64,000 nucleotides of DNA from Olsenella_K sp050953285 (lineage in GTDB: Bacteria > Actinomycetota > Coriobacteriia > Coriobacteriales > Atopobiaceae), in contig JBMNMK010000001.1 in the NCBI GenBank assembly GCA_050953285.1, forward strand, positions 310,001-374,000, written 5' to 3'. Below are positions 18,098 through 26,137 of this stretch, piece after piece. The position numbers and the translations under genes were made by a program. How positions within the stretch are numbered: position 1 is the first letter of the stretch; each line of letters begins with the position of its first letter. Under the pieces are notes generated by a model. It was not told the origin of the DNA and made no database searches. It saw nothing but the letters and a program-made list of their open reading frames with translations.

Positions 18098-18467
18098 ATG
18101 GCTAAGAACACCGAAACCAGCGCCAACGAGGTGAAGGCAACAGCAAAGTTCGTGCGCGTCGCCCCTCGCAAGGCCCGCCTGGTCGTTGATCAAATTCGCA
18201 ACAAGTCGTGCGAGAAGGCCCTGGAGATTCTGCAGTTCTCCGAGGTCGCCGCAGCGCAGCCCGTCGCCAAGGTCCTGCGCTCTGCCATGGCTAACGCGGA
18301 GAACAACAACGGCCTGCATGCCCGACGACCTCGTCGTCAAGGCTGCATTCGTCGACGAGGGCCCCACGCTCAAGCGCTTCCGTCCTCGCGCCAAGGGCTC
18401 CGCATCGCGCATCAACAAGCGCACGAGCCACATCACCGTCGTCGTCGCTCCTGGAAAGGAGGCGTAG
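18098..18467 (+). pseudogene. rplV: 50S ribosomal protein L22, interrupted by a +1 frameshift
   Basis: L22 lines the exit tunnel. ATG 18098 follows GGGGTAAGGA. The first ~73 codons are a normal L22 (FVRVAPRKARLVVDQIRNKS). An extra base between 18317 and 18323 (CTGCATGCCCGAC) shifts the frame. Removing it restores DDLVVKAAFVDEGPTLKRFR, the tunnel-loop arginine block and SHITVVV, ending at TAG 18465-18467, for 122 residues. The unshifted frame would continue 200 nt into rpsC. Confidence 0.86.
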
Positions 18468-18474
18468 GGAAAGC

Positions 18475-19188
18475 ATGGGACAGAAGGTTCAGCCTACCGG
18501 CTTCCGCCTCGGCATCACCGAGGAGTGGCGTTCCCGTTGGTACGCCGATAAGAAAAACTATGCCGAGACTCTTGGCAACGACCTCGCCATCCGCGAGTAC
18601 CTCGAGAAGCGCCTCGCACGTGCAGCACTCTCCCGTGTCGACATCGAGCGCGCTGGCGACAAGGTGAAGGTCACCATCTACACCGCACGCCCCGGCATCG
18701 TCATCGGCAAGAAGGGCGCCGAGATCGACGTCCTCCGTGCCGACCTCGAGAAGGTCGCCAAGGTCAACAAGGGTGAGGTCAACGTCGACGTCATCGAGGT
18801 CAAGCGCCCCGAGCTCGACGCAAGCCTGGTTGCTCAGTCCATGGCAGAGCAGCTCGAGGGCCGCGTCGCCTTCCGCCGCGCAATGCGCAAGGCCGTCCAG
18901 TCCGCCCGCAAGGCTGGCGCCAAGGGTATTCGTATCCAGTGCTCCGGTCGTCTGAACGGCGCAGAGATGGGCCGTCGCGAGTGGTACCGCGAGGGTCGCG
19001 TGCCTCTGCACACCCTGCGCGCACGCATCGCCTTTGGCGAGGCCACCGCTCGCACCACCATGGGTGCTGTGCGGCATCAAGGTTTGGATCTACCTCGGCG
19101 AGAAGCTCCCCGGACAGCCGGCTCCCAAGCCCGAGCTCGAGGGCTCCGCACGTCCTCGCCGCGGTCGCAATGAGAGGAGGGCCCGCTA

Positions 19189-19189
<1 letters not shown>
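18475..19189 (+). pseudogene. rpsC: 30S ribosomal protein S3, interrupted by a +1 frameshift
   Basis: S3 forms the mRNA entry site with S4 and S5. ATG 18475 gives the standard start MGQKVQPTGFRLGITEEWRS. The KH domain (PGIVIGKKGAEIDVLRADL) and the block CSGRLNGAEMGRREWYREGRVP are intact. After TTMGAV an extra base near 19072 shifts the frame; removing it restores GIKVWIYLGEKLPGQ and the basic C-terminus, ending at TAA 19187-19189 (237 residues). The stop overlaps the rplP start as TAATG. The repeated word GGCGAGAA lies at 19097-19104. Confidence 0.87.
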
Positions 19190-19616
<427 letters not shown>

Positions 19617-19617
<1 letters not shown>

Positions 19618-19826
19618 TGAAGTACAAGGATATCCGCGAGCTCTCCGATGAGGAGCTCGCCAAGAAGCTCGAGGACGGCCGCGCAGAGCTCTTCAACCTG
19701 CGCTTCCAGATGGCCACCAGCCAGCTGGACAACACCTCGCGCGTAAAGCTCGTCAAGCGTGACATCGCTCGTGTTCTGACCGAGATCCGCGCACGCGAGA
19801 TCGCCCAGAGCAAGTCCGCCGAGTAA
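19617..19826 (+). CDS. rpmC: 50S ribosomal protein L29
   Basis: L29 lies beside L23 at the tunnel exit. The 69-residue product is all helix, with the family signature MKYKDIRELSDEELAKKLED and the C-terminal VKRDIARVLTEIRARE. ATG 19617 overlaps the rplP stop. It is intact, between the damaged rplP and rpsQ. Confidence 0.96.
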
Positions 19827-19839
19827 GTAGGAGATAGCA

Positions 19840-20107
19840 ATGGCAGAAACTCGAAATCAGGAACGCACGCAAGGTTCGCACCGGCGTTGTCGTCTCCCGC
19901 TCCGGCGACAAGACCGTTACCGTGCAGATCACCTATCGTAAGCACCACCCCAAGTACGGCAAGATGATGACCCTGCACAAGAAGCTCCATTGCCATGACG
20001 AGAAGAACGAGTGTGGCCTCGGCGATACCGTTCGCGTCATGGAGACCCGTCCTCTCTCCAAGACCAAGTGCTGGAGAGTCGCCGAGATCGTGGAGCGTGC
20101 AAAGTAG
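19840..20107 (+). pseudogene. rpsQ: 30S ribosomal protein S17, frameshifted near its start
   Basis: S17 is a primary 16S-binding protein. ATG 19840 follows TAGGAGAT. After the fourth codon (MAET) the true S17 frame is one base ahead. Omitting one base near 19852 gives ETEIRNARKVRTGVVVSRSGD, continuing with KTVTVQITYRKHHPKYGK and the end RVAEIVERAK before TAG 20105-20107 (88 residues). This is the last of the seven lesions. The 74-nt gap to rplN holds a GC-rich hairpin (about 20120-20161). Confidence 0.84.
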
Positions 20108-20181
20108 TAGAATTCACCCGCTCCCGAGGGTGTGCCTCGCCAGGCGCACCCCTCCTCGGGACTAGCTTCGGAGGATTTGCA

Positions 20182-20550
20182 ATGATTCAGATGGAGACCA
20201 TGCTCAACGTCGCTGATAACAGTGGCGCCAGGCGTGTGAAGTGCATCAAGGTCTTGGGTGGCTCAAAGCGCCGCTATGCCGGCCTGGGTGACACTATCAT
20301 GTGTGCAGTACAGGAAGCGACCCCTGGCGGATCTGTCAAGAAGGGTGACGTCGTTCGTTGCGTCATCGTTCGTACCGTCAAGGAGACCCGTCGCAAGGAT
20401 GGCAGCTACATCCGCTTCGACCAGAATGCATGCGTTCTGGTTGACAAGGAGGGCGAGCCTAAGGGCACCCGTATTTTTGGGCCCGTGGCACGTGAGCTGC
20501 GCGACCGCAGGTTTATGAAGATCGTCTCGCTCGCACCCGAGACACTATAA
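20182..20550 (+). CDS. rplN: 50S ribosomal protein L14
   Basis: L14 forms intersubunit bridges and binds the silencing factor RsfS. ATG 20182 follows GGAGG, and the 122-residue product starts MIQMETMLNVADNSGARRV, the family N-terminus; the frame is open further upstream but without a plausible start. It ends KIVSLAPETL. From this gene on the reading frames are again intact and T-ending codons are again common. Confidence 0.97.
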   Translation: MIQMETMLNVADNSGARRVKCIKVLGGSKRRYAGLGDTIMCAVQEATPGGSVKKGDVVRCVIVRTVKETRRKDGSYIRFDQNACVLVDKEGEPKGTRIFGPVARELRDRRFMKIVSLAPETL

Positions 20551-20565
20551 GGAGGCGTGGACGTA

Positions 20566-20883
20566 ATGCCTAAGATGAGCGTTAAGAAGGGCGACAAAGT
20601 CCAGGTCATCTCCGGTAAGGACAAGGGCAAGCAGGGAACGGTCCTGCGTGCGCTGCCTCAGGAGGGCAAGGTTGTCGTCGAGGGCGTGGCTGTGGTCAAG
20701 AAAGCACAGCGTCCGACCCAGCAGAACCAGCAGGGTGGCATCATCGAGAAGGAAGCAGCTATTGATGTTTCCAACGTTATGGTTGTTTGCCCCTCCTGCG
20801 GAAAGCCGACCCGTGTTGGCCATGAGCGTGACGAGCAGAACAAGCCTGTCCGCGTCTGCAAGAAATGTGGCGCCAAGTTCTAA
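20566..20883 (+). CDS. rplX: 50S ribosomal protein L24
   Basis: L24 is an assembly initiator. ATG 20566 is preferred over GTG 20557 because AAGGAGG lies only 1 nt before the GTG but 10 nt before the ATG. The 105 residues contain the KOW motif (KKGDKVQVISGKDKGKQG) and a C-terminal pair of CxxC motifs (CPSCGKP, CKKCGAKF) that may bind zinc. A terminator follows 22 nt downstream. The usual next gene, rplE, is 1.7 kb away, behind an unrelated surface-protein gene. Confidence 0.97.
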   Translation: MPKMSVKKGDKVQVISGKDKGKQGTVLRALPQEGKVVVEGVAVVKKAQRPTQQNQQGGIIEKEAAIDVSNVMVVCPSCGKPTRVGHERDEQNKPVRVCKKCGAKF

Positions 20884-20905
20884 TTGGTGTTAACAACATT
20901 CTAAA

Positions 20906-20929
20906 GCCTCCCCGCTGGGGAGGCTTTTT
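20906..20929 (+). terminator. Rho-independent terminator after rplX
   Basis: GCCTCCCC (20906-20913), loop GCT, GGGGAGGC (20917-20924), then TTTTT. A strong terminator in the middle of what is normally a continuous spc operon. Confidence 0.9.
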
Positions 20930-20949
20930 ATTACCTTTACAGTAGCATT

Positions 20950-20978
20950 TTGCTATCATGGTGCAAGATTGGTATAGA
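20950..20978 (+). promoter_or_regulatory. Promoter of the surface-protein gene
   Basis: TTGCTA (20950-20955), 17 nt, TATAGA (20973-20978), about 60 nt before the start codon. Together with the flanking terminators it makes the gene a self-contained unit. Confidence 0.65.
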
Positions 20979-21038
20979 GTTCAGTTCAGTTTGGTCTTAC
21001 GGTTGTTTGGTGCCGCAGCTGAGTTGGAGGATTGAAGT

Positions 21039-22349
21039 ATGAGAACAACTGGTCACATGAATAAGCTGTTTGTTGCGCCTGCGTTGAGTGTGATGCTGGG
21101 ACTATCCCTGATGCCGGCTGTCGCACTGGCCACTGAGGTGAGCACAACGTCTGACGAGCCGGTCGTGGAGAGCGTTGCTACTGACACGACTTCCACCGAA
21201 GAAACAGGCGAGCAACCCAGCGCAGTTGTAACTACCCCTGAGGAGACTGCCGCTGCGGAGTCTGTGGCTGAGGAGTCTGGCGTGGCGGCGGAAGATCCCA
21301 GCGCAGAAGCTACGAGTCAGGAGGATGTTTCCAACGAGACCGGTGCCTCAGCAGCACCAGCGGCTCCAGCGTTAAACGTTGCGAACGAGGAGGCTCCAGC
21401 TGCTTCAGAAGAGGCTTCTGACGCTACCGAGCTTACTGGCGAAGGTCTCATCAACGGTGAGCAGTCTCCTGCGGAAGATCCTACAGTTCACCTTAAGGCG
21501 GATGATGATATTACCTACACTGCAAAGCTTAATGTGAAGCCAATACAAGATGCTTTAGCAGGCCTTATCGCAGCCGATGAGGAGCGCCTAGGGTATAAGT
21601 ACAACCGCAACGTAAAATTCGTTACCGATAACGGTGACGAGCTCGGCTATAAGGTCACGGCCACGATTACCTTCGATAAGGGTGTTGTGTTGCCTTCGCT
21701 GACTGTTGATGACATTTCAACTGATGGATTTGGCAAGTTCGTTATCAAGTCTGTTTCTGTTGATAAGGATACCAACACAGTTACGGTTGTAATGGGTCTC
21801 GATGAGAGCTTCTATCAAGGTGAATTTGGTATCAAGATTTTGAACGATGCGGTAGCCAATAACGGAAACAGTGTGCTTTCTTTTGATCTTCCAGGATTCA
21901 AAGTTGCAAGCGATGTCACACCTGGTTCTAAAGTAGTGGCAACAGGTGGAATCTCTGGAGCGTTCGATGCACTCATTTGTAGTGATACCTTCGGATATGT
22001 TCAGGCTAGTGCATTAGCTAGCAATTCGTTGATGCAAATGGCTGCTCAGCAAATGTTCCCAGGTGTTGATTTTAATAAGCTGTTGAATTACAGATCTGAT
22101 CAGTATACGGCAGCTTTTATCGTCGATGAAACACCGACTCCCAAGCCCGAGCCAGAGCCTGAGCCCGAGCCAGAGCCTGAAACGCCCATCAAGGAGGCTG
22201 CGGCTGCTGCAGCTAAGACACCTGCCCCTAAGCACATGGACAACGTGCCAAAGACGGGGGATAGTACCAACGCTGCAGGTCTTCTCGCCCTGGGTGCAGC
22301 AGGCATTGCCGCCCTGGGTGCAGCAAAGCATCTTCGTCGCGAGCAGTAG
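21039..22349 (+). CDS. Sortase-anchored surface protein (VPKTG motif), unknown function
   Basis: A 436-residue secreted wall protein. Residues ~1-35 form a signal peptide (basic MRTTGHMNKLF, hydrophobic core, ALA-type cleavage near ALATEVS). Residues ~36-150 are low-complexity, rich in Ala, Glu, Thr and Ser, like a stalk. Residues ~155-365 look globular and beta-rich; I recognise no family. A Pro-Glu repeat (PKPEPEPEPEPEPE) follows. The C-terminus has the sorting signal VPKTGD, a hydrophobic stretch and the tail KHLRREQ. TTGGAGGA precedes ATG 21039. It has its own promoter and terminators and interrupts the rplX-rplE junction. Its codons are less GC-rich than those of the neighbours, consistent with later insertion. 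An adhesin or wall structural role is a guess. Confidence 0.85.
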   Translation: MRTTGHMNKLFVAPALSVMLGLSLMPAVALATEVSTTSDEPVVESVATDTTSTEETGEQPSAVVTTPEETAAAESVAEESGVAAEDPSAEATSQEDVSNETGASAAPAAPALNVANEEAPAASEEASDATELTGEGLINGEQSPAEDPTVHLKADDDITYTAKLNVKPIQDALAGLIAADEERLGYKYNRNVKFVTDNGDELGYKVTATITFDKGVVLPSLTVDDISTDGFGKFVIKSVSVDKDTNTVTVVMGLDESFYQGEFGIKILNDAVANNGNSVLSFDLPGFKVASDVTPGSKVVATGGISGAFDALICSDTFGYVQASALASNSLMQMAAQQMFPGVDFNKLLNYRSDQYTAAFIVDETPTPKPEPEPEPEPEPETPIKEAAAAAAKTPAPKHMDNVPKTGDSTNAAGLLALGAAGIAALGAAKHLRREQ

Positions 22350-22374
22350 TTTTTCTCGCCCATAAAATGTTGGA

Positions 22375-22411
22375 GAGTCGTCCAGGTGAATGAGCTTGGG
22401 CGGCTCCTTTT
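22375..22411 (+). terminator. Terminator after the surface-protein gene
   Basis: GAGTCGTCCAGG (22375-22386) pairs with CTTGGGCGGCTC (22395-22406) over 12 positions, with three G-U wobbles, followed by CTTTT. A copy of TTCTCGCC lies just before it (22353-22360). Confidence 0.75.
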
Positions 22412-22487
22412 GTTGCAGACAAACGTGGAGAATGTGAGAAATTCTGCAGTTCGTGGAGCAGAGGTGGCCTTATCGCGGGCAAGCGGC

Positions 22488-22500
22488 TAGTATTTACTAT
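22488..22500 (+). promoter_or_regulatory. Possible -10 region for rplE and the distal spc operon
   Basis: An AT-rich island TAGTATTTACTAT in an otherwise GC-rich 200-nt gap. A promoter is needed here because a terminator follows the surface-protein gene, but no convincing -35 box is visible. The following ~110 nt contain a GC-rich hairpin (GCCCCCG near 22549 with CGGGGGGC near 22561). Confidence 0.35.
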
Positions 22501-22614
22501 TGCGTCTTTATGCAGGGGAGGATTCTATCTCGTGCACGAGGCGTTCTGGCCCCCGTTTATCGGGGGGCGCGAGGCGTTCCCCGCGCTTAAAGCCCCATGA
22601 TTTGAGGAGTGTGT

Positions 22615-23175
22615 ATGGCAGAAGAGAAGTACGTTCCCCGTCTGAAGCAGAAGTACTATGGCGAGGTTCGCGATGAGCTGCAGAAGCAGTTCAACTATTC
22701 CAACGTGATGATGATCCCTAAGATCGAGAAGATCGTCGTCAACATGGGTGTTGGTGAGGCAGCTACGGACAGCAAAGCAATTGAGGGTGCTGTTGCAGAC
22801 CTCAGGGCTATCACTGGCCAGCAGCCGCTCGTGACCCACGCTCGTAAGTCCATTGCAACCTTCCACCTGCGCCAGGGTCAGGCAATTGGCGCTAAGGTAA
22901 CCCTTCGTGGTGACCGTATGTGGGAGTTCCTGGATCGTCTGATTGCTATTGCTATCCCTCGTATCCGCGACTTCCGTGGTCTTTCCGCCAAGAGCTTTGA
23001 CGGCCGTGGCAACTATTCCATGGGCGTGACTGAGCAGCTCATCTTCCCGGAGATTGACTACGACAAGATCGACCACACCCGTGGTATGGATATCACCATT
23101 GTTACCACCGCTCCGACCGACGAGGAGGGCAAGGCACTGCTTTCCGCCTTCCACTTCCCGTTCAAGTCTGAGTAG
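22615..23175 (+). CDS. rplE: 50S ribosomal protein L5
   Basis: L5 binds 5S rRNA and contacts P-site tRNA. ATG 22615 is preferred over GTG 22609 from the spacing to GAGGAG. The 186-residue product carries IEKIVVNMGVGEA (about residues 40-52) and the conserved TLRGDRMWEFLDRL and LPRIRDFRG-like blocks. The sequence is intact. It is followed by a GCCCCAAC/GTTGGGGC hairpin (about 23194-23213) and rpsN. Confidence 0.97.
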   Translation: MAEEKYVPRLKQKYYGEVRDELQKQFNYSNVMMIPKIEKIVVNMGVGEAATDSKAIEGAVADLRAITGQQPLVTHARKSIATFHLRQGQAIGAKVTLRGDRMWEFLDRLIAIAIPRIRDFRGLSAKSFDGRGNYSMGVTEQLIFPEIDYDKIDHTRGMDITIVTTAPTDEEGKALLSAFHFPFKSE

Positions 23176-23234
23176 ACGGTATAGTTCGTTAGGTGCCCCA
23201 ACGGGCGTTGGGGCCTCTTCCTTAAGGAGGATTT

Positions 23235-23420
23235 GTGGCTAAGACTTCGATGATCGTCAAGGCTAACCGCGAGCCGAAGTTCTCGTCGCGCAAGCAGAAC
23301 CGTTGCCAGCGTTGTGGGCGTCCCCACTCCGTGTATCGCAAGTTCGGCCTGTGTCGCGTTTGCTTCCGTGAGCTGGCAAGCAAAGGCGAGCTTCCTGGCG
23401 TCCGCAAGGCAAGCTGGTAA
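23235..23420 (+). CDS. rpsN: 30S ribosomal protein S14, zinc-binding type Z
   Basis: S14 is a late-binding head protein. The 61-residue short form has two CxxC motifs (CQRCGRP at about 24-30 and CRVCFRE at about 39-45), which define the zinc-binding variant. GTG 23235 follows AAGGAGG. This variant in the spc operon is usual in Gram-positive lineages. Confidence 0.96.
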   Translation: MAKTSMIVKANREPKFSSRKQNRCQRCGRPHSVYRKFGLCRVCFRELASKGELPGVRKASW

Positions 23421-23505
23421 GGGAAGCCCTGGCAACCAGGCATCTGTTCTAAGGGGACAGGTGAACCGGTGGCACAGTTTCATCACTAACTAAGGAGAAG
23501 GATCA

Positions 23506-23904
23506 ATGAAGGTTACCGATCCCATTGCAGACATGCTTACGCGTATCCGCAACGGCAACACCGTAAACAAGGACCAGGTCTCCATGCCCTCAAGCAAGGT
23601 TCTTGTCGAGGTTGCGCGCGTGATCACGGAGGAGGGGTATCTCGAGAGCTATTCCGTTGAGGATACCGAGCCCCAGAAGACGCTCCACATCACGCTCAAG
23701 TATGGCCCTAAGCACGCAAAGATCATCCGTGGCATCAAGCGCGTTTCCAAGCCCGGTCTGCGCGTCTATGCCAAGGCTGAGGACCTCCCGCGCGTTCTCG
23801 ATGGTCTTGGTACTGCCGTTATCTCTACCTCTAAAGGCATGATGTGCGACCGCGATGCCCGCAAGCTCGGCATCGGCGGCGAGGTCATCTGCTACGTCTG
23901 GTAA
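23506..23904 (+). CDS. rpsH: 30S ribosomal protein S8
   Basis: S8 is a primary 16S-binding protein and, in E. coli, the repressor of the spc operon. The 132-residue product has the N-terminal block DPIADMLTRIRNGN and the C-terminal RNA-binding block STSKGMMCDRDARKLGIGGE. TAAGGAGAAGG precedes ATG 23506. Confidence 0.97.
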   Translation: MKVTDPIADMLTRIRNGNTVNKDQVSMPSSKVLVEVARVITEEGYLESYSVEDTEPQKTLHITLKYGPKHAKIIRGIKRVSKPGLRVYAKAEDLPRVLDGLGTAVISTSKGMMCDRDARKLGIGGEVICYVW

Positions 23905-23932
23905 GTTCGGCAGGGATAGATAGGAGAAGACC

Positions 23933-24517
23933 ATGTCCCGTATTGGTAAACAGCCTGTCATCGTCCCCGCTGGGGTAGAGGTGACATTTGACGGCAACAC
24001 CGTCACCGTTAAGGGTGGAAAGGGCGAGCTCACTCGTACCTTCTCCAACCTCGTTGAGTTCAAGCACGAGGGCGAGGAGATCACCGTTGTGATTCCGCGC
24101 GCCGAGGGCTATGAGGATATGTCTGACGAGGAGTACAAGCGCACCAAGCCTTATAAGGCTGCAAACGCACAGCAGGGTCTGTCCCGCACGCTCCTCCACA
24201 ATATGGTTACTGGCGTTCACACAGGCTTCGAGAAGAAGCTTGAGCTCACGGGCGTCGGCTACCGTGCCGCCCTCAAGGGCAAGGACCTTGACCTTTCTCT
24301 GGGTTACTCCCATGAGGTCATCTACAAGGCTCCTGAGAACATCAGCTTCCTGGTACCTGATAACACCCACATCACCGTTCAGGGTATCTCCAAGGAGCAG
24401 GTGGGCCAGGTTGCCGCAGAGATCCGCGGCAAGCGTCCTCCTGAGCCTTACAAGGGCAAGGGCATCCACTACGAAGGCGAGCACATCCGCAGAAAGCTCG
24501 GTAAGGCCGCTAAGTAG
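23933..24517 (+). CDS. rplF: 50S ribosomal protein L6
   Basis: L6 lies near the factor-binding site. The 194 residues are about 16 more than in E. coli; the extra residues are an acidic/basic insertion (around YEDMSDEEYKRTKPYKAAN, residues ~65-85) in the N-terminal half. The C-terminal motif RPPEPYKGKGIHYEGE is the family signature. AGGAGAAG precedes ATG 23933. Confidence 0.97.
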   Translation: MSRIGKQPVIVPAGVEVTFDGNTVTVKGGKGELTRTFSNLVEFKHEGEEITVVIPRAEGYEDMSDEEYKRTKPYKAANAQQGLSRTLLHNMVTGVHTGFEKKLELTGVGYRAALKGKDLDLSLGYSHEVIYKAPENISFLVPDNTHITVQGISKEQVGQVAAEIRGKRPPEPYKGKGIHYEGEHIRRKLGKAAK

Positions 24518-24576
24518 TCTTGCTAGCCGATAAAGACCATCACCCCGTCAGGTGTTGGCATACGTTAGGAGAAGTA

Positions 24577-24945
24577 ATGAACAAGGTTCAGGCTAAGAAG
24601 GCGGGCCAGGCACGTCGTGCTCGTCGTGTCCGTGCCAAGCTTCATGGCACGCAGGATCGTCCGCGTCTGTGCGTCCATCGCACCAACGCTCACATCTATG
24701 CTCAGGTAATCAACGACGATACGCATGAGACCATCTGTGCAGCGTCTACGCTGAGCCCCGAGTTCCGCGAGGCAGGCAAGGTTGGCTCCAACAAGGAGGC
24801 AGCCGAGTTTGTTGGCAAGCTCGTGGCAAAGCACGCACAGGAGAAGGGCGTGAGCGAGGTTGTCTTTGATCGCTCTGGCTTCCTGTACCACGGTCGTATC
24901 AAGGCTCTCGCAGACGGTGCCCGTGAAGCGGGCCTGAAGTTCTAG
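24577..24945 (+). CDS. rplR: 50S ribosomal protein L18
   Basis: L18 binds 5S rRNA together with L5. ATG 24577 is chosen from TTAGGAGAAGT just upstream and a standard start (MNKVQAKKAGQARRARRVRA); the frame is open back to 24520. The product has 122 residues, with PRLCVHRTNAHIYAQVI and the C-terminal DRSGFLYHGRIKALADGARE. Confidence 0.96.
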   Translation: MNKVQAKKAGQARRARRVRAKLHGTQDRPRLCVHRTNAHIYAQVINDDTHETICAASTLSPEFREAGKVGSNKEAAEFVGKLVAKHAQEKGVSEVVFDRSGFLYHGRIKALADGAREAGLKF

Positions 24946-24955
24946 GAGGAATCAC

Positions 24956-25480
24956 ATGCCACGTGATCGTAAGCGCCAGGAGGACTCCGATCTTCAGGAG
25001 CGCGTTGTATACATCCACCGTGTATCTAAGACGGTAAAGGGCGGCCGCCGCATGTCCCTTCTCGCCTTGGTTGCCGTTGGAGACGGTAAGGGCAATGTCG
25101 GCATCGGCATGGGCAAATCCGCCGAGGTGCCTCTGGCTATCCAGAAGGCTGTCGATGATGCCAAAAAGAATATGTTCAAGGTGCCTGTCACCGAGTCTGG
25201 TACCATTCCTCACCGCGTTGAGGGCCACTATGGTGCTGGCCACGTTATGATCAGGCCTGCTATTGAGGGTACTGGCGTCATTGCAGGCGGCCCTGTCCGT
25301 CCGCTGTTTGAGCTTGCTGGTATCAAGAATGTTATTTCCAAGTCCCTTGGTACCGACAACGCCCTCAATATCATCAAAGCTGCTGCAGAGGGTCTCAAGG
25401 AGCTTTCCAGCCCCGAGGAGACTGCTGAGCGCCGCGGTATTACCGTGGGCCAGATGTTTGGCAGCAAGAAGGAGGACTAA
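24956..25480 (+). CDS. rpsE: 30S ribosomal protein S5
   Basis: S5 works at the mRNA entry helicase and in fidelity. The 174 residues include VVYIHRVSKTVKGGRRMSLLALV (double-stranded-RNA-binding fold), the GKGNVGIGMGKSAEVPLAI loop and the C-terminal GVRGIKNV-like LAGIKNVISKSLG block. AGGAGGAATC precedes ATG 24956, 10 nt after rplR. Confidence 0.97.
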   Translation: MPRDRKRQEDSDLQERVVYIHRVSKTVKGGRRMSLLALVAVGDGKGNVGIGMGKSAEVPLAIQKAVDDAKKNMFKVPVTESGTIPHRVEGHYGAGHVMIRPAIEGTGVIAGGPVRPLFELAGIKNVISKSLGTDNALNIIKAAAEGLKELSSPEETAERRGITVGQMFGSKKED

Positions 25481-25483
25481 GCC

Positions 25484-25675
25484 ATGGCAGAAGAGAAGAC
25501 GCTCACTGTCAAGCTGGTGCGTAGCGCCGTCGCCCAGGTCAAGAAGGACCAGACAAGGACCTGCTTTGCCATGGGTCTCCGCAAGATCGGAGATACATCT
25601 AATCTTCCCGATAACCCGAGCGTTCGTGGAATGATCTTCAAGGTCAAGCACCTTGTTGAGGTCACAGAGAACTAA
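25484..25675 (+). CDS. rpmD: 50S ribosomal protein L30
   Basis: A 63-residue L30 with the family core LRKIGDTSNLPDNPSVRGMI and an N-terminal strand LTVKLVRSAVA. It lies 3 nt after rpsE, with the ribosome-binding site (GGAGG) inside the end of rpsE. Confidence 0.95.
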   Translation: MAEEKTLTVKLVRSAVAQVKKDQTRTCFAMGLRKIGDTSNLPDNPSVRGMIFKVKHLVEVTEN

Positions 25676-25687
25676 GGAGTCATCCAA

Positions 25688-26137
25688 ATGCAGCTCAATG
25701 ATCTTCGCCCCGCGGAGGGCTCCAAGAAGGCGCGCAAGCGCATTGGTCGCGGTAACGGCTCTGGTTTTGGTACCACTGCAGGCCGTGGCTCCAAGGGTCA
25801 GCTCTCCCGCTCTGGTGGCGGCAAGGGTGCAGGCTTTGAGGGTGGCCAGACGCCGCTCGCAATGCGTTTGCCCAAACTTCCTGGTTTCAAGAATCACAAC
25901 CGTGTTGAGTACATCCCGGTAAACGTTGCTCGCCTCGAGGCTCTCTATGAGGATGGCGAGACCGTCGATGCAGAGTCTTTGCTCGCCAAGGGTGTAATCA
26001 AGCATGACTACGTGCCCGTCAAGGTTCTGGGTGACGGTGAGCTCACCAAGAAGCTCACTGTGAAGGTGGACAAGGTTTCCGCTTCTGCTCAGTCCAAGAT
26101 TGAGGCAGCCGGAGGGAAGGTAGAGGCCGCGTGCTAA
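25688..26137 (+). CDS. rplO: 50S ribosomal protein L15
   Basis: L15 is an assembly protein. The 149 residues show the glycine-rich basic N-terminus (GSKKARKRIGRGNGSGFG; GRGSKGQLSRSGGGKGAGFEGGQTPL) and the C-terminal helix KIEAAGGKVE. AAGGAG precedes ATG 25688. The 3' end overlaps the secY start by 7 nt, suggesting translational coupling. Confidence 0.96.
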   Translation: MQLNDLRPAEGSKKARKRIGRGNGSGFGTTAGRGSKGQLSRSGGGKGAGFEGGQTPLAMRLPKLPGFKNHNRVEYIPVNVARLEALYEDGETVDAESLLAKGVIKHDYVPVKVLGDGELTKKLTVKVDKVSASAQSKIEAAGGKVEAAC

